A stretch of 64,000 bases of DNA from Lepisosteus oculatus (GCF_040954835.1 NC_090698.1:72609284-72673283); one strand, 5' to 3'. Counted from the first letter of the stretch, positions 26,767 through 39,745 are shown. Notes: a model not told the origin generated them from the sequence alone. A program made the numbers and translations.

Positions 26767-27130
26767 TTGAGTCTATGTCCCCGACCCGTCGTCAGTTCCT
26801 GGGCGCTCCAAGCAGTGCCAAAGGCAGGACTGGCGCAGAGAAGACTGCGGTCTGTGCTCTCAGTGAAACAGCGCCCCCCTGTGGCTTTTCGGGGCCCCTG
26901 CAGGCTCTTGGAGACCTCGGAGAGGAATTATGCCTCTCCTCCAACGGGCGTTGAACCTCCTGAGCATCAGAGGGACTGCTGCGAGTCCGAATTGGAGCGG
27001 CTCAATGCGTGGGCGGGTCTCGGAAGCGTGTCCGCCTCTCCGCGATGTCTTACCGAGGTCGTCGCCGGGAGATGACGTAAGCAAGTGCGGCGACGCAAGA
27101 AGTGATTGAAACGGACGCGAGGTGTGTGAG
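26767..27130. promoter_or_regulatory. Orphan CpG-rich island
   Basis: A clear CpG- and GC-rich block in AT-rich surroundings, with CGCGATG, CGTCGCCGGG and CGGCGACGC runs and a perfect CRE-type TGACGTAA at 27074-27081. A small frame within it (MSYRGRRREMT, stop at 27079-27081) is not a known protein. It looks like a promoter, but no gene is visible beside it in either direction. Confidence 0.45.
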
Positions 27131-27610
27131 ATTTAAAAAAAAGGCCACCGGCTATTTGCAAAGGAACAGAAAGTTAGGATCTTCATAGGTGGAGTCGCAC
27201 TACTTTCTACTTTCATTCTGGAAAACGGTTCACATGGATGTGAGTCATTTCGCTCCTTCTGTCAGTCTCGGACAAGAAGGAACCCGCCTCCACAATCAAA
27301 AAATACTTCCATATAACGATCCATGAAGCGCTTGAGAATGACAATATCAGGACTTCTGCAAGTCATTTACCAATGAAATCGTTAGGGAACATCCGGCTGG
27401 GACACGCCATTGGAATAAAAGGCGCGAGAATCTAAATCACAGCATCTCTCCTCCAACCTACTACATTAGGTCATTTCGTTTTTCATTACATGTTCAAAGC
27501 TTGTAGACTCAATCTGGAGGCCGTTCTTCAACTCTTCCCTTAGAGGACTATTTCCCGATGCCTAAAACTTCAGAGGAAAATCATGTTGCTGCCTGTGTTG
27601 TTCTGGTGTA

Positions 27611-27624
27611 CCTGTAGGTGGCGC
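27611..27624 (+). promoter_or_regulatory. CTCF-like core motif, one mismatch
   Basis: CCTGTAGGTGGCGC differs from CCASYAGRKGGCRS only at position 3. It lies 0.5 kb from the orphan CpG-rich island. Confidence 0.3.
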
Positions 27625-28309
27625 TTGACCTCCTGCACCATAGTTTCCAAACAGATGCTTCTGTTTGGTGACCCACAACGTTGTGCCGTCCTTTAGCAAG
27701 AGCACACAGAGGCCCCGACTAATTGACCATTATTGATTCCCATGAGCACTGTTCATAAGAGCAGGAGTCTGAGCCCTGATACCATCACAGCCTGGACTCC
27801 CTGAAGGTCCACTTTAATTCAACCGGTGAATCAGCTTCTCACTTCTCTGCCTGATACTGTATGCTCTGTACTGAGACTGCTGGGGTATAATAGCTGCCAC
27901 TTGTCACATAGATGGGAACTGCCCTTCAGGTGGAGGATGGGGTTGGTCCACTCCTTTATGCAAAGCACTCTGGGAATCTATAGACAAAAATGTTTTATCA
28001 ATACAGTTGATTAGTACTCTAAACCTTTACCAAAATAGCACTCTCCTCCGTGAGATACACAGTACAGTTTACCTAAGAATCATGTTTTAAAAGGGATGAA
28101 ACCTACACCAGGAGGTTTCTTTTAATACAACAATCATTGCTACCTGATCGATTTTCTCTTATGAGTTCTGATGGTTTATGATTGAGCACTCACGATGAAA
28201 CCATTATTGCTTAATCACAAGGTTTATTACACTGAAGACTTAACTGTAATATCACTTCTCAAATGCATCAGTATTTTAAAGGGAGATGTGTTTAAAAACT
28301 GAGAACAGG

Positions 28310-28420
28310 AGGAAGTAGTTTACACAAAGGGTGGTGGGAGTATGGAACACAGTACTCAGCCAAGCTGTCAGAGCTTGTTTTGGAAAACGGTTTCATGGGA
28401 TCCTCAGATAAACGTTTTTG
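28310..28420 (-). repeat. Family E fragment
   Basis: ACACAAAGGGTGGTGGGAG and TATGGAACACAGTACTCAGCC correspond to the 'uniformly worn' middle block of the family in reverse orientation. Confidence 0.5.
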
Positions 28421-31400
28421 TGTATTGATTCCTTACATAAAGCTTTAAAATTATTCTTTATCTTAATGCATTAAAACCCAAACTATATGCTCAAAAACTT
28501 TTAATTAAAGATTAAAGACAGAAGTGAATTCACACAGCGTCACAAAGTGCCAAAAAGAGAGGCCTGTAACATTGCTACATTATAAAAAGCCATAAAATTC
28601 TTTGCCCACTTGTTTAATGTATTTTGAAGATATTTACGTGAGATCCAGGGGGAACCTGCATGCAGAGAGATGTGCACACAATCATTTCATTCAAATCAAG
28701 GGAGATCAGTAGCAAATAAAATAAATTTGACTTATGTTGACATTAAAGGTGGGAGAGTGTTCTTAAGAAATGATGAAGCAATGCTGTGATCACCAATTTG
28801 AAATAATTTGATGCCTGTTGTGGGCTTGTTATTCAACCATTTAATATTTGCCTTTAAACACATCAAGATTTCCATCTGTATATTATTTTGCCCAGATCTG
28901 GAGTGGCAGGCATTTAATAAGTACATTTCTTCTTCTCACAATGTTCCAAATTCTAATGGGCAATTATAGTCTGGTCAGTGTTTCGTGTTTTTGTTATTAT
29001 TGCCTTGTGAAGGGTTCATTTGAGCACACAAATAAATTGGCTTTTAGCAACAGCTCTCTTCTCTACCTGCAGCTCATTAAGGCAAAATAAAAGCTACTCA
29101 ACGCCTGCTGATGACATTCAAAAATATACAGTGCACATATTGTGTATTTCCTCCAAAACAGTTGTGCCACATCTTGTGAAAAAGATGTTTTTTTAAATTT
29201 CCTTGTGACTTACAGAATGCAGCAGCCTCCTGAATAGCGGATACCATGCCAATTTAAACACATTTCCATATTTAAATACCAGTAAGAGCTGGCGCCATTG
29301 AGGGAGAAGTCCTGCAGACAAATAGAAGAGTCAGCAGTTTTGTTACAAGGGACTGCCATTGTCTCCCATAAAAAGACTCAGACAAATACAAACAAACAAA
29401 AGAAATTCAGATGATAGAACTGAAGAGGTACATGTATGTCCTTCGGCTCTCTTAATTGCTTTTGAAAATAATTTATTGTCAGGGCAGTGAACCACTTTAA
29501 AACCAAATTAAAAAGCCCTGGCTGTAGATCTTTCCAGTAGTTCTTCCAAAAACAAAAAGAAGCACAAGAGTGGCAAAAATGTTCAGATAATATTAATTTC
29601 CTGTTAAGGCACTGTAAGTGGACAGCCTCTGCATTTCAGCTATAATTTCAAACTTTGTCACATGCTTTAGTCGACTGGCTGAATTTGTAGTTGTAAAAAT
29701 ATAACTATATTTTCAGATAAATACACAGGTCCTAAAATACTGTTAGAATTAGATTACATTTATGAAATGATTGTTTTGTTTTCTTTCTTCAAGGTATCTA
29801 TGCAATCAATCTTAGCAATGTTCAGTACTGTTCCACACAACCCACTCACTGCTGGAGTGTCTTGCTATTCTCAGGTCCTAACAGAGCTGTATTTCGTATC
29901 CTCTCATGCTGTGCTTGAAGGAATAAAGTTGACTTTGTTCAGATCTATCAAGCTTTTTTTCTACCACAGTCAAAACTCCCTGAAACCCTCTGTGAATAAA
30001 AAGACTGTTAGACTGTTGAAACAATTTTCTCATTATCAGATGATCAGATTAACATTTGCTGTTTGCAAAGGTGGATTCAAGATACCCAGCTCTTTAGTAG
30101 CAAAAAATAATTTAAGCTTTCTCTATTTTAAACATTTATCAATTTTGTATTTTGTTTAATTGATATTTGCATCCTTTTTATGTAAGGTATTTAGTTGTAT
30201 AGTTTAAAAGTGTATGTACATGTTATTCTATAATTGAAGACTTATTAAATACTGTATGTTTTTAATATTTAAATTAGTGCACCCACATATTCATATGAAG
30301 TTGTACTTTCATGGTATGTCACTTACATTTTGCTGTTTGGATTAATATGACAGATAATAAAATGTTGTGGATCAGGAACTTTGGCTATATAATACCTGCA
30401 CTGGCATAATGTGCCTCTTTATTTCCCAGGTATTGAGATAAAAATGCCCTTTTCCTACAAGACAATACATGAATTATCAGTTTGCATATGTCCTTTTTGG
30501 TGAATTTAGTGTAATATTCCCATATACTGTACATCTGGCATTTAACTGCTAGAGCTTTCATAAATTGCTCAATGTTATGTTGACTCTTTTTTTAGGTATT
30601 CGTACAGTTTACCAAACTAGACATAGCTGTTACATTCTGACCTCCCTACATATGTAGTTGTATATTAGCTAAGGCATACTGTATATTAAAAAAAAGAACC
30701 TGTTAGGTAAACCCAATAAAAAGTTCCTATTTTGAAAAAAAACTCCTGTTTATCAGCTCTCGGAAAATATTGTGCCAGCCATGTAAAGTTTACTAAGGTG
30801 CTTTGGTTTTCATTGTGAAGTTTCAGGATTTGGGCTTATTTAAAAGGCTTTTTCTAGGCTTTGGAACTTGAGCGATGCGTAGCTGTACTGTAATTTAAAT
30901 TTGAAGGCTGAAGCGGAGAAGTTAAATTTAAGGGATTAGATTAAGCCAATTCTGACCGCACTGCTTCTTGTATACATCATGCACTAGTACGGTATATAAT
31001 TTCAACTTTTTAAGTTCTAATATAGCTGAGCTCTTATATTAATGCCTCCATTTTGTCAGAAAGGGAATGGCATGTTTTTGAAATAATGCCTTTAGATGGC
31101 AAATTGGTGTCAAAACGAGAGAAAATCATATACTGTAGTATCTTTAAACATCATTTTACACTTATAAACCAAGAGTAGTGGAAAAGTACAGAGCGTCATC
31201 TACATGAGATGAAAATTGTATATTTTATGAGTATTTTTTATATTTATCTTTCCAGGGCATTAATAGATATGCGCCATCTGGACTTTACATTTCGGAACTT
31301 AAAATCACCAATTATTCCTTCACTTGTCATCCTGTCTTACTGCTTACCTGGACAGTTTAACCATTCTCCACGGGCCTTGAGCTGCTGTTGACTTTAAACG

Positions 31401-33280
31401 CCCTAGAAAAACGAATTCATCAATGCTTCCGAATATAATAGTAGAAGAGTTCAGGGATGAATCCCATGTTGCCTGAGTCACTCTTGTCAAGCTGCCATCT
31501 TTTGGGTTAGAGGCCTGGCACACCAGTGTGCCAACAGACCACACAACAGCTTCTGCTGTCCGTTCCAAACAGTAATGGAAACTGTGGGATTGTGGAGGAA
31601 GTGGAATTTAACTGAGGCACTGCAGCTGGCATCCCACTCTTTGAGAGCTGCCTGAAACTGAACAGGGGACTCTATAAAACAACCTTCAAGATAAACCTTT
31701 AAGTCTTCAAATGTTAGGACATCGTGTTTATGCGGAATGTCTAGGACACATCTACGCGGCATATTGAAGTTTTAAGTTCACCAATGAGTAAAGTAATGCG
31801 ACCACATGGAAATCTAAAATAAAGATTCCTGCACAAATCATGCCAGCTAAGGGATATGTAGTGTAACGCAGATCCGAATCATTCTCATATTAAGTTTAAA
31901 TCTCGCAAGTGTGCGCTACAGGCGTCTTAACAAAACCGTATACAACAAGCTGATATGTGCAGACAAAACTTCCACATTCAAACACCCTGAGTTTTGTTAC
32001 AGATACATTCTTTTTTAGTCTCCACGAAATTTCCTTGCCATGAAGTGCATCCGCATTTCGAGAGCAATTAGATGTCTGAGGCTTATTATGAAGGAAAGAC
32101 ATGGGTTTATTCAGAAGTTGCAAAAGCTGTTTTGGGTTTACAGTATGCTCATATGCTTCTACACGGCACACAACACGAGTCATTGTTATTCCTACTTCAT
32201 CCCCCGGGGTGTCAGTACAAAGTACATTTGTGTCTTTTTACATCTCTAGAGACCAATGCAGTGCCGGGTTTGCGGTGTTTTCTAGCAGCCTTGATGTAGT
32301 TATGCTTAGACCTGCGCACAAAAGTGAAAAAGTACAGAACAGGCTAGAACTAATCAAGGATCGGTGGTATGTGATGGATTTATCTTCCTGCTTTTTGCTC
32401 TTAGACCTGTCCTTGGGTTCACTTAGCTTCTTCTCAAATGCTGTGGTAGTTCGCATGCTCTGAGCTTATCCCACAGAGACTGGTACTTCTTCGGAACACT
32501 AAACTGTACTGTCTGATGTACCTAATTGTTTGTGCCAATTTTATACTACTTTTCCCACAGGACTATAAAGCATTTCACAAACAAACCAAAACCTTTGTAT
32601 CACTTCTGTTGTAGGAGATATCCCCCAACGATAAGCCATGTAGACAGGGTTATGCATTGCCAGGCTATAAATTATTCTTATTTATTAGCCTAGTCCACTG
32701 CTGTGACTTGCAACTTTCTCAAAATGAATTTGGAAGTGGGTTGTTGTATGTTATCTGTCTTTACAACAGCATTATCAGTCTCTGTCAGACACAGGCTTCT
32801 CCACAAGGTCATCCCTTTTGTTTTCCTGCCATGTAATCACAGGATTAATTATCTGTTGTTTGCTCTTTATTATCTCTCCTACTACTGTGTGCAGAGCCAA
32901 ATGTTGTCATAGTTACACCATCCTGTCTAAAATACCATAAATCTGAAGAGTAAACATCACGAGCAGGCAGCACAGGTGACCAGGCCTGGGAACAGCAGCG
33001 TTTAGGAAATGCAACGGAGAGCTTCAGTTTGATTTTTGTTTCTCTTTGCTATCTCATAAATGTGGAAAAACGTACATTTGGAGACTATAAAAGTGTGGGA
33101 ACAAGGCGACGCCCTTCTCTAAAGTGGAGCTCTGCCTTGCGAGCGACAGGCGCTGGTGGTGTCGCTCATTTAGGTGGGCGGGCTGAGTCACCCTGCCGAG
33201 GGGCCACACAGAAGAGAACATGCCCACTCACACAGGCCAGGAAGGAAAAAAACATCCAGCTGATTCTCTCTATCGGAATG
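28421..33280. other. Intergenic, no gene recognised
   Basis: Long AT-rich stretch. The 130-codon frame at 29767-30159 has low-complexity hydrophobic composition. The frame at 31487-31762 (minus) looks more protein-like but matches nothing I know. 31860-32480 is unique sequence of mixed composition. Confidence 0.6.
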
Positions 33281-33562
33281 ATAATAATAATAATGTTTCT
33301 TTATTAGCCCTATACAATTTCTTGCATTAGGAATTCGTCTTTTCGCATACCCCAGCTTTTCTCCAGGGAGACACAGACAGGGAGAGAAGCTTGGGGTCAG
33401 AGCGCAGGGTCAGCCATTGTACGGCGCCCCTGGAGCAGTTAGGGTTAAGGGCCTTGCTCAGGGGCCCAATGGAGTTGATTCCTCTGCCGGCCGCGGGATT
33501 TGAACTGGTAACCTTCCAGTCACAGGCGCAGATCCTGAGCCACAGAGCCACCACTCCGCCCC
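33281..33562 (-). mobile_element. tRNA-derived SINE (family A), full length
   Basis: On the minus strand: GGGGCGGAGTGGTGGCTCTG head, CAGTTCAAATCCCGC box B, CAAGGCCCTTAACCC body, GAAATTGTATAGGGC near the 3' end, and an ATT-repeat tail at 33281-33294. It is intact compared with the 51.6-kb copy. Confidence 0.88.
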
Positions 33563-34909
33563 ATGACATCCCTGTTGAAGATACACCTTGTCAGTCTCAC
33601 TGCAAACTCAGAGTGTGTAGCCGGGTTCTCTGCTGTGTGATTGCTTGTAAACATATCCTGAAAGAACAGCCAGCAACACTTTTAGTGTTTATAACAATTT
33701 CTGAGGCCTTTAAGTTGCTGTGGTTTGATTTCCTTTGTACAGCCCTTCAAGACAGCTAAAGAAACATAGTATGAGTCTTGCACCATTTAATATACGTTTC
33801 TGTAAGAAAATCGGCATAAATATTCTAATAAAAAAAGGAGAATCTGTCAAACTAGAGAGAGATCCTGGGAATTCTCTCTATTTGTTTACTTGAGACTTTG
33901 CAGAGAGAAGATTTTAACTGGACTGGATACTATAAACTAGAAAGAACTGGATACAGTGGTGAGAAAATGAAAGCAAAACAGTAACTATGCAGAATAGTAC
34001 ACCACATGCAGGAACCATTCTTTTTTAAATTACTATTTTTACTCCCTTTTGTAAAAGCCAGCATTTATTGAAACATTTATTGAGCTGGAACTTACAAGAG
34101 ATGGTACGTGCAAACAATCAATTACATTCACATACGGTAAAGTCCTAGATTTATTAAGTGGGCCAGCACTGCTTCATTCTTCATGCCCACCCCAGTCTCT
34201 GCCAGCATGTAGGCTGACACCAAAGGGCTTAATTAGTTCCAGTCGTGAAATTTGTCTTTTCATGGGGAGTCTAAGCATATGGTGGTAAAACTGATGCCAA
34301 AGGCCACATTAGTGTATCATGGGTAAACTGCCCCTATGGGTCAGCTTTTCTGTTTGCCCCTGAATTTCAATGGTTGTGGAAACTTTTTTCTGACCTTAAC
34401 TTGTATGAAACAGCTCAAATTCTCTCCTTCACAAGTGGCACTAAACTGACGTTCAGGGCCTTTCGTCTAGTTTAATCAAGAATCTAATTCAATAGCTTTT
34501 TACGATAACATGCAGGTTTAATGTTATTATTGCGACTACTTGCAAAATGACTTCAGTACAGTGCTTTGAGATGGTGCACACCATGAGAGTGTGCATCACA
34601 AAGTAAAATGTGATCCACTGATAAAGAAGGTAGCAGAGCATCCTGATATCGCAAACAGCTGCCTTTAAACTGCACAAGAAGAAAAAATGTTGAAATTGCA
34701 AAGATGGTCTCCTCTCATTCGTAAGCATTCTTAAAAATTAGGGATTAAATCCCTAATAATAATTTGGGGTATTTCAATCCCCAAATCTAAAAAGTAATAT
34801 TTCAAATTATCATTGAATTATTAAACAACAGATCCTAAAATATTCTTAAATGTATTTCTTTCAAACCCTAATTCTCTTTGTGCCTGAAGACTTAACCCCA
34901 GTCTATTAA

Positions 34910-35200
34910 CTCCACCATCGGTTATTGCTTTTACTTTAGCCTTTCAGATTTTGTAGTCTTCAGAAACATCTCCCGTGCCTCTCCTGCTCTGTACTGAACT
35001 GCAGCAGCTGGAGACTTGTAATGAAGGAAGCACCTTCACAGCTGCATTAGCAAAATTAAATGCCTTTTCTATTCAGAGCATCAATGGCCCTGGGCTCTGC
35101 CTCTCGAGATTAATGACAGAGAACATTATCTGCTGCCGGATTCTTGTTTTGTTGGTGATTTAGAGTTTTGTAGGGGAAAGGAGGGGTCAGTGAGTCTGAC
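34910..35200. promoter_or_regulatory. Candidate noncoding element
   Basis: Contains an E-box-type GCAGCAGCTGG (about 35000), TAATGA and TTAATGACAG homeodomain-like sites and AATTAAATGCC. Unique sequence, no coding signature. Confidence 0.25.
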
Positions 35201-35412
35201 CCCCGCACGCTGCACTCAGCCCTCAGGATGTCAGTGTTTTGTGAATCCAAGGACTGAAGCTTAAACATAAGAACAGGACACTCAAACCTCAAAAAAGTAG
35301 TGAAGGCACAAAGCAAGGAGTTACGATTCAGCTGTGCTCACTGAGTTGCTCTGAGGATCTCTAGGGATATTAAAATGGTATGGAAATATACTATGTATCA
35401 GATATACAAATA

Positions 35413-35540
35413 GTTCAGGTGGAGAGCTGCGTCAGCACGCATAGACTGCAAAGGAACAAGTAATAGGTTTATTCCATGCTGAAAGGCACCTGAAGAAGGC
35501 TTCACAGTCGAAACGTTGCGTTTTCTCTCTTCTCTTTTCA
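35413..35540 (+). mobile_element. Short foldback retroposon, intact 128-bp copy
   Basis: Flanked by a perfect 15-bp direct repeat (TCAGATATACAAATA at 35398-35412 and 35541-35555). The copy runs from GTTCAGGTGGAGAGCTGCG to a pyrimidine-rich end (CTTCTCTTTTCA). It is the best-defined member and sets the size of the unit. Confidence 0.82.
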
Positions 35541-35879
35541 TCAGATATACAAATATATGTTTTTAAATAGAACGATGCCTATGTGCAGTTCTGCATTCTA
35601 GTTCATCTCTTCGTGTACACTTCTGCATGCATGCTCTGAGCTTCAGGGAACGGACAGGACAAACTTTGTCAGTCCTGTGTAGGAAGTGTGAAACACAATC
35701 AAATCCCCCTTCAAGATTCGTTAAATTTAATTAATTCGTTAAATTACAGTCATTTTTATTTTTGCCTCCTGGTAGGAGGAAGTGACACAGTAAACAAAAT
35801 TGAAGTTGTTGTTTTTTTTTATCCACCAAGCGAAGCAATCCAACCTTTTTCTAATCTCGTTTTCTTTACGGAGCCAAGG

Positions 35880-36122
35880 GGGAGATAGAGCCTTACCCAG
35901 CGAGCAGGTGCCAGGCAGGATACACCCTGGCCAGGACGCCAGTCCATCGCAGGGCACAAACACGCACACACACACACACTCACACCAGCGCCAGTTTTCC
36001 CAGGGGATAATTAACCTGCCAGTATGAAACCCAAGTGAACGTGGAGGAAAACATACAAACTCCATGCAGAGAGCAGCCCTGGACTGATCCCAGAGCCCCA
36101 GCAGTGTGAGGTACAGTAGGAA
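35880..36122 (-). mobile_element. tRNA-derived SINE (family B), 5'-truncated
   Basis: On the minus strand it reads GAGTTTGTATGTTTTCCTCC, ACTTGGGTTTCATACTGGC, AGGTTAATTATCCCC and GATGGACTGGCGTCC, ending at GAGCAAGGC-like tail sequence. An internal CA tract (35959-35980) is part of the element. Confidence 0.82.
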
Positions 36123-36629
36123 TGATAACCACCAGCAGGGATGGACCATCTTCTCTTTAAAATATTAGCAAAGTCTGTCTAATATCCAAACTAGCTGTGG
36201 CATACATATGCAGTAGTCACAGCAGAGCACATGTGAACATACCGTATGTCACTACAAGGCATACTTAAAGCATAAGTAATTCTTAAATAGGTCCTGTTTT
36301 TTTTTTAAAGATACAGATTACTTCAGCATATCTCATCCCATTGTCCCCAATATTATTAAATTCAATAATCTGGAACCTTATATCAGTCATGTAAATATAC
36401 ACAGATAATAGTATCTTCATGAGCAGAAACATTCTATTCTGTTACAGGTCGTAAAAACATAAATGATAAGTTATAAACACAATATGGGAAACACTGAGCT
36501 AGGAGAGACTATGTCTGAAAAACACTTTGGTGTTTATGTTCATGCAGCATTTACATTTTCTATACAATTTGAGGAAGCAAATACAAAGGCAAAACAAAAT
36601 GGTTCGATTTAAAAATTAAAAGTGTGGAA

Positions 36630-37142
36630 AATGAAGGAGTGCATCAAGGAATGTTGTGTTAAAGTTTCTCACACACTAGTAAGGCCTCATTTAGAGTATG
36701 GTGCTACATGATGATCACTCTAGAAGGGATCTTGATGCTCAAGTAGCCAGAGCCCCCAGATGCATTCTGGGGCTCAAGGAGTTGTCCAGCACCTTTCTGG
36801 TTTTCAACAGAGAACAGCATTCAAAGCTCTCAAAGCTACTGGGAAAGGCAAACCAGTGCAATCCTTCAGAATTAAAAGTGAAACACGAATCAGATGGCAC
36901 AAGTGGAAATCATGTTGAAGTGCATTTAAACCAAAAACTGTAGGTAGCTCTTTACCCAAAGGGTTGTGGAAGTAGGGAACTGGCTGTCCAGCCAGATTGC
37001 TGAAGCAGAAACACTGGCTTACAGGAAACAACTAGATCCTTGGATCACTGAGCTGCTAACTACCAAACAGACTGGATGGGCTGAGTGTTTATAACCTTGT
37101 TTGTAACCTTTTTCTATGTCCTCATGTTCTTGTGTTCTTAAA
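36630..37142 (-). repeat. Family E, longest copy in reverse orientation
   Basis: TTAGAGTATGGTGCTACATG, CAAAGGGTTGTGGAAGTAGG, CAACTAGATCCTTGGATCAC, GATGGGCTGAGTGTTTATAAC and the closing TCATGTTCTTGTGTTCTTA show the entire 3' section of the family. Assigned relative to the 18.4-kb copy; the true transcription sense is not known. Confidence 0.65.
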
Positions 37143-39223
37143 GATAAATGGAACAGAGCTGTTCCACTCTCCTTGTTCTGTGACTTAATACATAGTATTG
37201 TCTCTAACATGCTACCATGTATACCAAGGGCTCACAGTGGACAGCCTAGGGTAAATACAATTTGTGCACTGTTACACACAGCTCCCTGGGAGGTGCTTGA
37301 TGATATCATTTGCAGTCATGAACAGACATAAGCATTGTGCTTTTCATGGGCAGCAGTGTAAATTGCATGTTGCAATGTTGTAACTGTGTTCTTTAACTAC
37401 TTGGATGCTACACATGTAAATGATTCAGACATGCCACAGCTTGGTTATTGCTCAGAATGTCATTCAAAAGTGTTAATCAAGAAGTTGATTAAGTTGAGAA
37501 AGCCAGGCACATGCAAAACACTATTTGTTGTGCAAGACACTAAATCATCTTTAATTTGGATGAAAGGATGAGCTTGCTTGAATGAACTCTTATATCTTAT
37601 GCTGAGATAATTCTTCTCTGTACTCTCTATTTGTAGCCTGCTTCTCTACACTCATTTAAAGAAAATCATACCCTTTAAAAGGCCAGGAGAGCCACTCTGT
37701 TCCATTTATCTTTTAGCCACAAAAAAAAAATGATGCTCGCTTTATTTTGTACTATTAGTCAGCAAATCAAGAAATCTTAAATCTTTAACTTAATGGCTAA
37801 AAATCACCCTCATTTAGGATTATCTATTGGTACAAAGAGTATGACTAATTCTAGTGTCTGTCACCAAATTTGTAAGTTTTGTATAAGATATACAGGCCGT
37901 GATGCAGAATATTGCATCCATGGCAACTAGTAAAATTAATTTCAGCAAACTAAATTAAACACATAAATTGACATGAGTGCAACTGCGAACCAGCAAAAAC
38001 GCGAAGAGACAGGGAAAAAAACCAGATCAAGAATCACTCTGCAGTTAAATCAATAATTCAGAATGGCTGACTTGTTCCAGTTCCAGAAAGTTTGGAATGA
38101 CCGTTAAATAATAAATTAATAATGTATTAACAAAAATCCACAAATCCACAGTATATTTCTGGAGGTTTCTTCCCAGCCTTATTATTCAGGAGAGAGACTC
38201 ATTAGGCAATGCCCATAATCTTTTCCTCATGAGATTTTGCTCACGTTGGACATTTTCCCAAAATTGTCTTGTCTGCTACTATGTATTTACACCTCCTTAA
38301 CTCATTTGCAAAGATTTTAGTTGTTCTATTTTTTAATATTCACTAATTTGTATACTGTAACTGCCCTCAGTGAAATGCTATCGATACTCATAAAAGCAAA
38401 TGTAAGTCTGTGTGGAGCTCACAGCATAAAACTCATATTCATTACAATAAAATAAAATGTATTGTATGTGAGTAGTCTTTTTTTCTTGTTTGTCTCTTTC
38501 TCTAACACAGATTATAATTCCTCCTTTTTTATTGTCATTGTCAGGATTCATACAAAAAAATGAATTTTTGATGGTAACATCTGTGCAAAAACTGTGATTT
38601 TCTGGAAAAAGTTTCAGCAGATATTGTCCTGGTTGGTCACTAGTCTGAGCAGGGGACATTTTCTGATGTCTGTTTCACACTGTGTTTAAGATTAACTAAT
38701 GTCTTTAGAAAGAAAAACATGATTTGATGAGAATGTTTAGTTCATGTGAATAGTCTGAAAAGGCTTAATCAAGACGTCTGCAAGTTGTAATTTCCATTTA
38801 TTTAAAACTGGCATGAATGCTCAGTGTTGAACTTGTAATTCCGACTTCAGGAAACCCCATTCAGTCAGAATCTGACATACACTTCTAATGCTTTCATGTG
38901 TTTCTACTGTATACTCCTTTGTAGCAAGATCTTTGAATTCTTTTGGAGGAAATTTACATCAAGCAAACCACATACCAGTTTGTGCAACATACAGAAACTG
39001 ATAATTTCCTTATTTGTAACAACTATTTGTTCCTTGTAATACCAGAAGCAAAATAACTACATATGTATGTCAAACCTATTGAGTGACATTTCTATGTTTT
39101 AATTAATACTGAACTGGTGACAAAATTAACATATACACTATAATTAATTACCAGTACTTCATGTAAAAACTTTATTCTAGAGCTGTGGCAAGAGTCATAT
39201 TGGCAATTGTCATTTCTCTGTAT
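37143..39223. other. AT-rich intergenic stretch, no gene
   Basis: No repeat family or coding signal seen. Poly-A/T runs only. Confidence 0.65.
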
Positions 39224-39235
39224 ATGACACATTAC

Positions 39236-39318
39236 GGAACAAGTAGTAGGTTTATTCCATGCTGAAAAGAGAAGAACAAAAACACAACGTTTCCGCCGTG
39301 GAGCCTCCTTTGGGTGTC
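39236..39318 (+). mobile_element. Short foldback retroposon, left-truncated
   Basis: 83-bp copy (GGAACAAGTAGTAGGTTTATT ...) flanked by a 12-bp duplication with one mismatch (39224-39235 and 39319-39330). Confidence 0.75.
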
Positions 39319-39439
39319 ATGATACATTACTGTATATTTTGACGTAAATACAAAAGAATGAGAAAAGAGAAGGAACAGTCAGACTGCTCAATATCTGTGA
39401 TCATGTTTAAATAGTATTTGAATGTACCAGTATAAGGCA

Positions 39440-39745
39440 TCACGGTAGAGTACTGGGTACCACTGACCCTGGGATCGATTCCTGGGGTGCTGTCTGTGTG
39501 GAGTTTGCATGTTCCCCCCATGTTCCTGTGGGTTTCCTCCAAGTGCACTGATTTCCTCCCACAGTCCAAAAACATACCGGCAGGTTAATTGTCGTCTTGG
39601 AAAAATTGGCCCTGGTGTGAGTGCATGTGACTGTGTGTGATGGACTGGCATACTGTCCAGGGTGTACCCTGCCTTGCACCTGTTGCTTGCTGGGATAGAC
39701 TGCAGCTCCCTTTTGACCCTGAGTAGGAAGACGTGGTTAGAAAAT
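39440..39745 (+). mobile_element. tRNA-derived SINE (family B), near full length
   Basis: Head CACGGTAGAGTACTGGGTAC, box B GGGATCGATTCC, then GTGTGGAGTTTGCATG, TTTCCTCCCACAGTCC, AAATTGGCCCTGGTGTGAG and GATGGACTGGCATACTG. The order of motifs is as in the family. Confidence 0.85.

Noticed and set aside
29767-30159. 130-codon plus-strand frame
   Set aside because: Hydrophobic, Phe/Leu/Ser-rich translation typical of AT-rich noncoding DNA; no family resemblance.
35739-36149. 136-codon minus-strand frame
   Set aside because: Most of it is a family B SINE, including its CA tract (Val/Cys repeats in translation).
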